DNA of 16,654 nt from Tannerella sp. (GTDB lineage: Bacteria; Bacteroidota; Bacteroidia; Bacteroidales; Tannerellaceae). The stretch lies in contig JAITAY010000377.1 of NCBI GenBank assembly GCA_031283915.1, forward strand, positions 1 through 16,654, given 5' to 3'. This document shows positions 6,941 to 14,319 of the stretch, piece by piece. Positions within the stretch are counted from its first letter, which is position 1. Each line of letters opens with the position of its first letter. Both the position numbers and the translations under genes were made by a program. The notes below the pieces were generated by a model. That model was not told the DNA's origin. It was given only the letters and a program-made list of their open reading frames with translations, and did not search any database.

Positions 6941-9118
6941 TCAATTGGCCAGTTCGGATAGAAATTTAATACGTATCAAACGAATCTCTTCTTCCGTATA
7001 ATCGCTCCCCAATTCCTTGATGGCTTCTTCCAGCCTATCGGTTTCCGACTCTTTGAAATAGGCATAGATATCTTGAATGTGGTCTTCATCCATGGCTTCA
7101 TTGATGAAATAGTCGATGTTTATTCGCGTCCCCGAATAGACAATCGCTTCAATTTCATCCAGTAACTCGTCAAATTCCAGCCCTTTGGAGATGGCGATGT
7201 CGTCCAGCGCAATCTTGCGGTCAATGCTCTGCACAATCCATACCTTGAGTTTAGACTTGTTGGCTACGGTACGAACACGCATGTCTTCCGGCCGTTCGAT
7301 TTCGTTCTCTTCCACATATTTTTTGATAATCGCTATAAATTCGGAGCCATAGCGTTTGGCTTTGCCGGCACCGACACCCGGAATATTCTGTAAATCATCC
7401 AGTGTGACGGGATAGGTCGTAGCCATTGCTTCAAGCGAAGGGTCCTGGAAGATAACGAATGGCGGCACTTCCAATTGTTTAGAAAGTTTCTTGCGCAAAT
7501 CCTTCATGATGGAATACAAGGCCGGGTCTACTGCGCACGAACCGCCACCCCGTAACGGCGTTTCATTACTTTCGTCTTCGTCAAACTCATTGTCTTTGAC
7601 TATTTTGAAGGAAACAGGCTTTTTCATAAACATTTTTCCATTGGCGGTAATTTTCAATAAACCATAATTTTCAATATCCTTAGCCAGATAACCGGCAATC
7701 TGCGCCTGACGAATCACGGCGTTCCACGTTTTTTCGTCTTCTTCCTGACCGACACCGAAAAACTCCAGTTCGTTGTGTTTGTAAGAGACGATTTCCGACG
7801 TTTCATATCCCATCAACAAGTTGACCATATAATCGGTCCTGTATTTTTCTTTCAGGGCTTCAATGGATTCCAGTACTGTAAGCAATAAGTCTTTTGCTTC
7901 AAACAGTATCTTCGGATTCAAACAGTTGTCGCAACTTCCACAATTGTCTTCCGCATATTCCTCTCCGAAATAGTGGAGCAACACCTTCCGGCGGCAGACG
8001 GCCGTTTCGGCATAGGCGGCCGTTTCAAGCAACAGTTGTTTGCCGATTTCCTGTTCGACCACCGGTTTGCCCTGCAGGAATTTCTCTAATTTTTGCAAGT
8101 CTTTGTTGGCATAAAAGGCGATGCATTTTCCTTCGCCTCCGTCGCGTCCGGCGCGTCCGGTTTCCTGATAGTATCCTTCGAGGCTTTTGGGGATATCGTA
8201 GTGGATGACGTAACGTACGTCTGGCTTGTCGATTCCCATTCCGAAGGCAATCGTAGCCACGATAACGTCCGTCTCCTCCATCAGAAAGGCATCCTGATTG
8301 TTCGAACGCATTTGCGAATCCATTCCGGCGTGGTAGGGCAGCGCTTTGATGCCGTTGGCGCACAGAATGCCGGTAAACTCTTCTACTTTCTTGCGGCTCA
8401 AACAGTAGATAATGCCTGATTTGCCTTCATGATTTTTAATGTACTTAATGATTTCGCGGTCGATGTCGTTTCCTTTCGAACGGACTTCGTAGTAGAGATT
8501 TGAACGGTTGAAAGACGATTTAAAAACCGTCGCGTTCATCATCCCCAGGTTTTTTTGAATATCATGTTGCACCTTGGGGGTGGCAGTAGCCGTCAGCGCA
8601 ATCACCGGCTGTTTCCCAATCTCGTTGATAAGCGGTCGGATACGGCGATATTCAGGCCGGAAATCATGCCCCCATTCCGAGATACAGTGCGCTTCATCCA
8701 CTGCATAAAATGAAATCTTCACTTGCCGCAGAAATCCAATGTTTTCTTCTTTCGTCAACGATTCGGGCGCAACGTACAGCAATTTCGTGCGACCGGAAAG
8801 AATGTCCTGTTTAACCGAGTCGATAGCCGCTCTGTTGAGCGACGAGTTGATGAAATGAGCTACGCCGTCTTCTTCGCTGAAGTTGCGCATGGAATCGACC
8901 TGGTTCTTCATCAGTGCGATCAAGGGTGAAATCACCAATGCTGTACCCTCCATTATCAACGAAGGTAACTGATAACAAAGCGATTTTCCGCCTCCGGTCG
9001 GCATCAACACAAGCGTATCTTTTCCCGCAAGTACGTTTTCTACAATTGCTTTCTGATTTCCTTTAAATTTATCAAATCCAAAATGAAATTTCAGGGCTTC
9101 CGTTATATCCTGTTTCAT
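6941..9118 (-). CDS. recQ: ATP-dependent DNA helicase RecQ
   Basis: This 725-residue 3'-5' DNA helicase acts in recombination and repair of stalled forks. Helicase motif I TGGGKS (41-46), the motif II DEAH box (141-144) with CISEWGHDFRPEY, motif III TATAT (176-180) and motif VI QETGRAGRDG (318-327) are all present. The RecQ zinc-binding subdomain shows Cys375, Cys393, Cys396 and Cys399. A winged-helix region (about 405-500) and an HRDC domain (about 530-605, with NIPGVGAGKAKRYG) follow. Residues 615-725 add a helical RecQ C-terminal region (LKVWIVQSIDRK, LEFDELLDEIEAI). All key residues are intact. The start lies 26 nt after the clpX stop, so it is likely transcribed with the clp genes. Confidence 0.97.
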   Translation of the reverse strand: MKQDITEALKFHFGFDKFKGNQKAIVENVLAGKDTLVLMPTGGGKSLCYQLPSLIMEGTALVISPLIALMKNQVDSMRNFSEEDGVAHFINSSLNRAAIDSVKQDILSGRTKLLYVAPESLTKEENIGFLRQVKISFYAVDEAHCISEWGHDFRPEYRRIRPLINEIGKQPVIALTATATPKVQHDIQKNLGMMNATVFKSSFNRSNLYYEVRSKGNDIDREIIKYIKNHEGKSGIIYCLSRKKVEEFTGILCANGIKALPYHAGMDSQMRSNNQDAFLMEETDVIVATIAFGMGIDKPDVRYVIHYDIPKSLEGYYQETGRAGRDGGEGKCIAFYANKDLQKLEKFLQGKPVVEQEIGKQLLLETAAYAETAVCRRKVLLHYFGEEYAEDNCGSCDNCLNPKILFEAKDLLLTVLESIEALKEKYRTDYMVNLLMGYETSEIVSYKHNELEFFGVGQEEDEKTWNAVIRQAQIAGYLAKDIENYGLLKITANGKMFMKKPVSFKIVKDNEFDEDESNETPLRGGGSCAVDPALYSIMKDLRKKLSKQLEVPPFVIFQDPSLEAMATTYPVTLDDLQNIPGVGAGKAKRYGSEFIAIIKKYVEENEIERPEDMRVRTVANKSKLKVWIVQSIDRKIALDDIAISKGLEFDELLDEIEAIVYSGTRINIDYFINEAMDEDHIQDIYAYFKESETDRLEEAIKELGSDYTEEEIRLIRIKFLSELAN

Positions 9119-9144
9119 AGTTCAACCATACTCCTTATTTACTG

Positions 9145-10374
9145 TCATGCTATCTGTAACCGATTTACATCGGTTTCCTCCAGCTTCTCTTTTGCATAAT
9201 CCAATGTGACGGTCAAGGTTTTCGCACTGTCCGACGGCATTTGGTACATGGCATCCATCATGATGGTTTCCACAATCGAACGAAGTCCGCGTGCACCCAG
9301 TTTCAGGTCAATGGCTTTATCTACGACATATTCATATACTTCTTCATCAAAAGCCAGTTCGATTTGGTCCATCTCGAACAGTTTGATGTATTGTTTAATG
9401 ATGGAATTTTTAGGTTCCGTCAATATTGCACGAAGCGCCGAACGGTCTAATGGTTTCAAATAGGTCAGGATTGGCAGGCGACCGATGATTTCGGGAATCA
9501 TACCAAAGGCTTTCAGGTCGGCAGGCGTAATGTACTGCAACAAATTTTCGCGGTCAACCGCTGTTGTGTCTTTGCTGGCAACGTAGCCGACTACACGGGT
9601 ATTCAGCCGTTGAGCAATTTTCTTTTCGATCCCGTCAAACGCGCCGCCACAGACAAACAGGATGTTGCGCGTATCTACCGGAATCATCCGCTGTTCGGGA
9701 TGTTTGCGTCCGCCCTGGGGTGGTACGTTCACAATCGCACCTTCCAGCAGCTTCAGCAATCCCTGCTGAACGCCTTCTCCGCTCACGTCGCGCGTAATGG
9801 AAGGATTGTCGCCCTTGCGGGCAATCTTGTCGATTTCGTCGATAAAAACGATGCCCCGTTGCGCGGCTTCCACATCGTAGTCGGCTGCTTGCAAAAGGCG
9901 GGTCAGAATGCTCTCAATGTCCTCGCCCACGTAACCGGCTTCCGTCAATACGGTAGCATCAACAATGCTGAACGGCACATGCAGTTTTTTTGCAATCGTA
10001 CGCGCCAGCAATGTTTTTCCCGTACCGGTGGCGCCGACCATGATGATGTTGGATTTTTCAATCTCCACGTCTTCTTTCGTCACTCGCTGCATCAGCCGTT
10101 TGTAATGATTGTAGACCGAAACCGCCAAATAACGTTTTGCCTCGTCCTGACCAATCACATACTGGTCTAAAAAAGCCTTGATGTCTTTGGGTTTCGGCAA
10201 TTCTTGCTTGTTCAACAGGGATGCATGTCCGCTTTTAGGCTGGTTTTCGTTGACGATGCCATACGCCTGCCGGACGCAATTGTCGCAGATAGCGCCGAAA
10301 AGTCCGGTAATCAAAAGATTGACATTACGCCGGTTTTTTCCGCAGAAAGTACATATTTCTTCTGTTTTCGCCAT
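9145..10374 (-). CDS. clpX: ClpX, ATP-binding unfoldase of the ClpXP protease
   Basis: This 409-residue AAA+ unfoldase recognises tagged proteins, unfolds them and feeds them to ClpP. The N-terminal zinc-binding domain has Cys8, Cys11, Cys30 and Cys33. Walker A GATGTGKT is at 114-121, Walker B VFIDEID at 176-182, the GYVG pore loop at 147-150, the RKH loop at 223-225, and the sensor-2 motif GARGLRSIVE at 360-369. The ClpP-docking tripeptide, IGF in E. coli, appears here as VGY (262-264) in the aligned position. Length is normal for the family. It follows clpP after a 9-nt gap, matching the usual partner arrangement. Confidence 0.98.
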   Translation of the reverse strand: MAKTEEICTFCGKNRRNVNLLITGLFGAICDNCVRQAYGIVNENQPKSGHASLLNKQELPKPKDIKAFLDQYVIGQDEAKRYLAVSVYNHYKRLMQRVTKEDVEIEKSNIIMVGATGTGKTLLARTIAKKLHVPFSIVDATVLTEAGYVGEDIESILTRLLQAADYDVEAAQRGIVFIDEIDKIARKGDNPSITRDVSGEGVQQGLLKLLEGAIVNVPPQGGRKHPEQRMIPVDTRNILFVCGGAFDGIEKKIAQRLNTRVVGYVASKDTTAVDRENLLQYITPADLKAFGMIPEIIGRLPILTYLKPLDRSALRAILTEPKNSIIKQYIKLFEMDQIELAFDEEVYEYVVDKAIDLKLGARGLRSIVETIMMDAMYQMPSDSAKTLTVTLDYAKEKLEETDVNRLQIA

Positions 10375-10383
10375 ATACTTGCC

Positions 10384-11046
10384 TTATTTCCGTATCATTA
10401 CTTCGTCAATCATTCCGTATTCCTTAGCTTCCTCCGAACTCATCCAATAATCGCGGTCACTGTCTTTTTCAATTTGCTCGTGTGGTTTTCCGGAGTGCAA
10501 GGAAATGATGCTGTACAGTTCATCCTTTACCTTTAGAATCTGTCGCACGGTAATTTCCATATCGGAAGCCTGTCCCTGCATCCCTCCCAGCGGCTGGTGA
10601 ATCATCACCCGCGCATGTTTCAGACCGAAACGCTTGCCCTTTTCTCCGGCTACCAGCAGAACGGAAGCCATCGACGCGGCTATTCCCGTACAAATGGTCG
10701 ACACTTTACTGCCAATGAATTGCATCGTGTCGTAAATGCCTAATCCGGCATATACGGAGCCGCCGGGCGAGTTGATATAAATGGAAATGTCCTTGCCCGG
10801 ATCGCTTGAATCCAGATAAAGCAGTTGCGCCTGAATCACGTTGGCTGTATAATCATCAATCTGGGTTCCCAGAAAAATGATACGGTCCATCATCAGCCGC
10901 GAAAATACATCCATTTGCGCCACATTCAACTGACGTTCTTCGATGATCGTCGGCGATATCCAGTTGCTGGTGATATTCATATAGCTTTCCAGTGCCGTAT
11001 GGTTCATTCCCAGATGCTTCGTTGCATATTTCTCAAAATCATTCAT
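10384..11046 (-). CDS. clpP: ClpP, proteolytic subunit of the Clp protease
   Basis: This 220-residue serine protease subunit assembles into the barrel that degrades substrates delivered by ClpX. The catalytic triad is complete: Ser125 in GIAASMAS, His150 in MIHQPLGG and Asp199 in DSDRDYWMS. The oxyanion and substrate region INSPGGSVYAG is at 91-101. The N-terminal segment (about 1-30) is a likely propeptide region, longer than the mature E. coli N-terminus. The ATG at 11046 follows an AT-rich leader without a Shine-Dalgarno. The gene has its own promoter directly behind tig and is followed 9 nt later by clpX. Confidence 0.98.
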   Translation of the reverse strand: MNDFEKYATKHLGMNHTALESYMNITSNWISPTIIEERQLNVAQMDVFSRLMMDRIIFLGTQIDDYTANVIQAQLLYLDSSDPGKDISIYINSPGGSVYAGLGIYDTMQFIGSKVSTICTGIAASMASVLLVAGEKGKRFGLKHARVMIHQPLGGMQGQASDMEITVRQILKVKDELYSIISLHSGKPHEQIEKDSDRDYWMSSEEAKEYGMIDEVMIRK

Positions 11047-11080
11047 ATTAATGTTATAATATTTTTTGAATTTATGTTTT

Positions 11081-11122
11081 CCCTCAATGGACGAAGAGTC
11101 TATATCTCCCCGTTCATTGGGG
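11081..11122 (-). promoter_or_regulatory. Imperfect hairpin in the clpP 5' leader
   Basis: In plus-strand order CCCTCAATGGACG (11081-11093) is complementary to CGTTCATTGGGG (11111-11122), with one bulge and one mismatch. GAG (11096-11098) pairs with CTC (11106-11108) inside. A competing short stem CCCC/GGGG (11108-11111 with 11119-11122) could form instead. The minus-strand transcript would carry this 42-nt hairpin just after the predicted start and about 35 nt before the clpP ATG. No T-tract follows on the minus strand, so it is not a plain terminator. Confidence 0.5.
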
Positions 11123-11125
11123 AAA

Positions 11126-11158
11126 CAAAGTTATAAATAAATCTTCGAAAGGAACAAA
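11126..11158 (-). promoter_or_regulatory. Predicted Bacteroidetes-type promoter of clpP-clpX
   Basis: Minus-strand TTTG (11158-11155), a 21-nt spacer and TAACTTTG (11133-11126) fit the -33/-7 consensus without mismatch. The site begins immediately after the tig stop codon at 11163, so clpP can be expressed separately from tig. The predicted start is near 11119, leaving a leader of about 70 nt. Confidence 0.65.
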
Positions 11159-11162
11159 TCAG

Positions 11163-12518
11163 TCAGATGAATAATTTTTCAAATTCGTCCAGGGAAACCT
11201 CTTTCGTAGTGACATCTGTCTTTTCCTCAATCCAGGCAGCCAGTTTCTTTTCCATCGTGTGTTCTACGAGATATTCCATTGTATCCTTCTTTTCCAGGAG
11301 GTTTTTCGCGTGTCGCTCCAGCAAGACTTCCGGTACGGAAAATATGCCATGTTGCGCATACTGCGATTTGGCTATCTGCAAGGCATATGCTTTCACATCA
11401 CTATCTTCAATGTCCAAGCCATTGCTTTCCATAAGCTGTCTTTTGATTAACTGAAACTTAATGTTTTCTATCATGGCCGGATATTCAGCTTCTACCTTTT
11501 CCGGCGTATTTTTCTCGTCAATCGAGATGAGCCAGCGTTTCAGGATGTCATCGGCAAAGGATATATCTTCGGCTTTTTTGAGGAGCAATGCGCGTATTTC
11601 GAGCCAGAATTTGTAGTCGCTTTGCGGCTGGAGTTGTTCATTCAATATGAATTTTGTTTGTTCCCGGCATTCTTCTTCGCTCTTGACAACGCCTTCGCCG
11701 AATAATTTGTCGAATAATTCCTGATTCAACTCCGCTGCTTTGAAGCGCGTGATTTCCTGTACCTTGAAACAAAAATCACTGGTGAGGGTTCCGGCCGCTT
11801 CCTTGTCGATTTCCAACAGGGATGCAATTTCGGCCGTCGAGTCCTGATAAGCGTTTTTCACGTTGAAAATGATTTCATCATGCCGTTTGGCGCCAATGAA
11901 TTTCACCCGTTCCGTCTCCTCTTTTATGTATTGTGGCATCAGCACGGCGTTTTCCACCCGGATACCGCCTTCTTTCGGCTGCCCATCTTCCCATTCGGTC
12001 AGCGTGCCCTTGACTAAATCCTCGGCTTCTACCTCATCTATGATGTCGTCATACGAACCGAAATTTCGGCAATAGGTATCAATTTGCTTATCCACCATTA
12101 TTTCGTCAACATTCACCTGATAACGGGTCAGTTTATCCTCTTTGGTGGGATGGACGGAGATGACCGGTGAAAGAGCAATGTCAAAAGAGAATTCAAAGTT
12201 TTCTTCTGTGTCGAAATCAATCGGTTTCTGGTCTGCTCGGTTCGGAACGGGCTGACCGAGCACTTTTAGCCCGTTAGCGTCAATGTAATCGACCAGACTG
12301 TCCGAAACAAGTTTGTTTATTACATCTGTCAACACGTGTTTGCCATACATTTTCCTGATTACCCCCAACGGAACCATTCCTCTGCGGAATCCGGGGATAT
12401 CTGCCTTCTGACGATACTGGCGTAAATTTTTATCCACCTGCGCCTCGTAGTCTTTCTTCTCAATCTCTAATTTGATAATGCCGCTTGTGGCATCATTACT
12501 TACATGTGAAATATTCAT
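11163..12518 (-). CDS. tig: Trigger factor, ribosome-associated chaperone
   Basis: This 451-residue chaperone binds nascent chains at the ribosome exit tunnel. The N-terminal ribosome-binding domain (about 1-115) contains GFRRGMVP (43-50), the form of the GFRxGxxP signature that contacts the large subunit. The middle region (about 150-250) corresponds to the FKBP-type PPIase domain but is diverged, as is usual in this phylum, so isomerase activity is doubtful. The C-terminal helical chaperone arms (about 255-440) include NQELFDKLFGEGVVKSEEE. Length is close to the family norm. It lies upstream of clpP and clpX on the same strand, the widely conserved order coupling folding of new proteins with proteolysis. 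The ATG at 12518 is preceded by its own promoter. Confidence 0.96.
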   Translation of the reverse strand: MNISHVSNDATSGIIKLEIEKKDYEAQVDKNLRQYRQKADIPGFRRGMVPLGVIRKMYGKHVLTDVINKLVSDSLVDYIDANGLKVLGQPVPNRADQKPIDFDTEENFEFSFDIALSPVISVHPTKEDKLTRYQVNVDEIMVDKQIDTYCRNFGSYDDIIDEVEAEDLVKGTLTEWEDGQPKEGGIRVENAVLMPQYIKEETERVKFIGAKRHDEIIFNVKNAYQDSTAEIASLLEIDKEAAGTLTSDFCFKVQEITRFKAAELNQELFDKLFGEGVVKSEEECREQTKFILNEQLQPQSDYKFWLEIRALLLKKAEDISFADDILKRWLISIDEKNTPEKVEAEYPAMIENIKFQLIKRQLMESNGLDIEDSDVKAYALQIAKSQYAQHGIFSVPEVLLERHAKNLLEKKDTMEYLVEHTMEKKLAAWIEEKTDVTTKEVSLDEFEKLFI

Positions 12519-12550
12519 TATTAACGGTTTATGTTACATATCAGTTTTAC

Positions 12551-12568
12551 TTCCCTTCCGGAACGGAA
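12551..12568. promoter_or_regulatory. Palindrome in the tig 5' leader
   Basis: TTCCCTTCCGGAACGGAA is self-complementary except for one central mismatch pair in each arm. It sits just downstream of the predicted tig transcription start and 33 nt before the ATG, a fitting place for an operator or a leader hairpin. Confidence 0.45.
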
Positions 12569-12578
12569 ATTTAACCGG

Positions 12579-12610
12579 CAAAATTAGAATGATAATTTCA
12601 ATCTCGCAAA
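12579..12610 (-). promoter_or_regulatory. Predicted Bacteroidetes-type promoter of tig
   Basis: Minus-strand TTTG (12610-12607), a 20-nt spacer and TAATTTTG (12586-12579) match both consensus boxes. A second TAnnTTTG (TATATTTG, 12614-12607) overlaps the -33 box and could act as an upstream alternative. The predicted start is near 12572, giving a leader of about 55 nt. Confidence 0.65.
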
Positions 12611-12840
12611 TATAAACGAAAAGATTATGTGCAATAAATGATAATTTTTCTTCTGAAAATTCTTGGATATTGGAATTAAATCCGTTTCTTTGTGCCCTGA
12701 AAGGAGTGATAATATTTCGAATGTGCTTAACAATTGTTTTTATTTCCGACTGGATCGATCTATTTTTCATTGTTACGAACTTCTGGTTTTTTTCTTGCTT
12801 TCAAACAGTAACAGTATTATTTTTTTAATTTCTTGATTTT

Positions 12841-13086
12841 ATGAACATTTATATTGGTAATTTGAACTATCGGGTTGAGGAAGACAATTTGAGAAAAGCA
12901 TTGCAGGAATATGGTGACGTCAGTTCCATAAAAGTGATTAAAGACCGCGATACCGGTCGTTCCAAAGGCTACGCTTTTGCTGAAATGCCGAATGACCATG
13001 AGGCGCACAAGGCTATCGGCGGATTGCACGAGACGCAATTTGAAGGTCGTCTACTGGTGATGAAACAAGCATTGCCGAAAAGGTAA
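12841..13086 (+). CDS. Single-RRM RNA-binding protein
   Basis: This 81-residue protein consists almost only of one RNA recognition motif. RNP2 is IYIGNL (3-8). RNP1 is KGYAFAEM (42-49), with both core aromatics (Tyr44, Phe46) present but Met49 in place of the usual last aromatic. Proteins of this type bind single-stranded RNA and act as post-transcriptional regulators in Bacteroidetes and cyanobacteria. There is no glycine-rich tail; the protein ends in a short basic segment. The ATG at 12841 has no Shine-Dalgarno and follows a T-rich leader. A strong intrinsic terminator lies directly downstream, so the gene is monocistronic. Its RNA targets cannot be read from the sequence. Confidence 0.95.
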   Translation: MNIYIGNLNYRVEEDNLRKALQEYGDVSSIKVIKDRDTGRSKGYAFAEMPNDHEAHKAIGGLHETQFEGRLLVMKQALPKR

Positions 13087-13108
13087 TGTTTCGTCTGCTT
13101 GAAACGTT

Positions 13109-13145
13109 AATAACTTCTGCTTGTTTTTGGCAGAAGTTATTTTTT
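13109..13145 (+). terminator. Intrinsic terminator of the RRM gene
   Basis: A perfect 12-bp stem pairs AATAACTTCTGC (13109-13120) with GCAGAAGTTATT (13130-13141) around a 9-nt T-rich loop, and the T-run continues to 13145. It starts 22 nt after the stop codon. Confidence 0.9.
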
Positions 13146-13211
13146 ATGCATGAAGATAAAGGGCAGCATGGTAGAAAGTGGATAGAGCAGTTAGGTTAGT
13201 ATAATATCGTT

Positions 13212-14093
13212 ATGAAAGGATTTTTTGCCAATCATTCCGTATTTGTTCAGTTGGGCATTCTCATGGCGTGCCTGTTGGCCGGAACGATTTTTGGCAGTCT
13301 GGTTTCGCTGATTTTCAGCGGATTTTGCACGTATCCAGGCGATGAACCCGTCTGGGTATTGCAACTCATGCAACTGATGTCTTCGGTGTTCATGATTCTG
13401 ATACCGTCTTTGTTTACAGCCTGGTTGTGCAGCGAACATCCGGGCGGTTTTTTGTATCTGCGCGGCTGGCCGGATGCCCGGATGCTGGGATGGGTCACAC
13501 TGACGGTGCTGTTGATTTCGCCGGCTATCTCGCTGACGAGTTATTTGAATATGCAACTTCATTTGCCGGATTCCATGGCACCGCTGGAGGCTTGGATGAG
13601 GGAGATGGAAGAGCTTGTTGTCGAAGCGCTCAGTAAAATGACGGCTGAAAAAGGGCTATTCCCGTTGCTGATGAATCTGGTCGTAATGGCGCTTTTTGCC
13701 GCGCTGACGGAAGAATTTTTGTTTCGCGGTGCGCTGTTTTCCATTCTACGAAGAACCATTTGGAATCCTCATACGGTGATTTGGCTGATTGCCGTTATCT
13801 TTAGCGCCATTCATTGCCAGTTTTACGGATTCCTTCCGCGGATGTTGCTGGGGGCTTATCTGGGATATTTGCTGTATTGGACGAAAAACATCTGGATACC
13901 CATTTTTGCTCATTTCCTGAATAATGCATTAGCCGTAGCCGCCCTGTCGAACGATTCGCTGCAGGAAAATCCATTCCTGGCCGAAGAGCTTGCCCCGGAC
14001 GATCTGGGCTGGTTTTCCATTGTCGCCGGAATCAGTCTGATGCTCTTTGCCGGATGCATGTGGCGGATTTATACGGGCACAAAACACAATTAA
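13212..14093 (+). CDS. CPBP-family intramembrane metalloprotease (Abi/Rce1-like)
   Basis: This 293-residue membrane protein has about seven or eight hydrophobic segments, among them 9-36, 50-73, 92-112, 150-166, 186-200, 209-223, 228-245 and 267-284. The three CPBP motifs are present: EExxxR as Glu167, Glu168 and Arg172 in TEEFLFRG; FxxxH as Phe197 to His201; and HxxxN as His234 and Asn238 in AHFLNN. These residues bind the metal in Rce1-type proteases. Bacterial members are linked to processing of small peptides, immunity or membrane protein quality control, but no substrate is visible here. The gene follows the RRM terminator by 66 nt and precedes GAPDH with a 226-nt gap, so it is probably expressed alone. 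A promoter was not confidently found. Confidence 0.9.
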   Translation: MKGFFANHSVFVQLGILMACLLAGTIFGSLVSLIFSGFCTYPGDEPVWVLQLMQLMSSVFMILIPSLFTAWLCSEHPGGFLYLRGWPDARMLGWVTLTVLLISPAISLTSYLNMQLHLPDSMAPLEAWMREMEELVVEALSKMTAEKGLFPLLMNLVVMALFAALTEEFLFRGALFSILRRTIWNPHTVIWLIAVIFSAIHCQFYGFLPRMLLGAYLGYLLYWTKNIWIPIFAHFLNNALAVAALSNDSLQENPFLAEELAPDDLGWFSIVAGISLMLFAGCMWRIYTGTKHN

Positions 14094-14125
14094 TGTTGGC
14101 ACAGCGTCGATTTTTCCATCGAATA

Positions 14126-14157
14126 TTTCCCTGTTAAAAAAAAACGTGCTAAATTTG
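14126..14157 (+). promoter_or_regulatory. Predicted promoter of the GAPDH gene
   Basis: TAAATTTG (14150-14157) matches the -7 consensus. A TTTC (14126-14129), one base off TTTG, lies 20 nt upstream, with an A-tract in the spacer. The start would be near 14164, giving a leader of about 155 nt. Confidence 0.5.
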
Positions 14158-14167
14158 CGACCAATTT

Positions 14168-14200
14168 GGAAGACGGGGGTGGGCAGATGCCGTCTGTTTT
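14168..14200 (+). promoter_or_regulatory. Hairpin at the start of the GAPDH leader
   Basis: AGACGG (14171-14176) pairs with CCGTCT (14190-14195) around a 13-nt G-rich loop and is followed by GTTTT. It lies within about 10 nt of the predicted transcription start. It could stabilise the transcript or act as a weak attenuator. Confidence 0.35.
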
Positions 14201-14319
14201 CCATAATGCGCGTTGAGAGTGTAAGGAAGCGTATCTGTAACTTGCGTAACCCCTTGTAACATTTGAGAGAAGCAAAACAATAAACGAGATAAATTATATT
14301 TTAACTAAAGGAAATTACA

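Larger units (their letters stand above)
12519..12840. other. Divergent intergenic region between tig and the RRM gene
   Basis: This 322-nt AT-rich gap separates tig (-) from the RRM gene (+). The tig promoter and a leader palindrome occupy its left third. On the plus side TTTG (12689-12692), 20 nt, then TATTTCGA (12713-12720) is a poor promoter candidate for the RRM gene that would leave a leader of about 115 nt. The last 30 nt before its ATG are T-rich. A minus-strand open frame at 12534-12770 overlaps the promoter and shows no recognisable protein. Confidence 0.6.

Noticed and set aside
12534..12770. 78-codon minus-strand open frame upstream of tig
   Set aside because: It covers the predicted tig promoter and leader palindrome, has no recognisable domain, and would leave tig without upstream regulatory space.
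13212..14093. CPBP protease as part of a bacteriocin or abortive-infection system
   Set aside because: The motifs fit CPBP, but no precursor peptide, ABC exporter or toxin gene lies beside it; the neighbours are housekeeping genes.
14107..14122. TCGAT/ATCGA inverted repeat after the CPBP gene as a terminator
   Set aside because: Its stem is only five base pairs and no T-run follows, so a terminator call is not supported.
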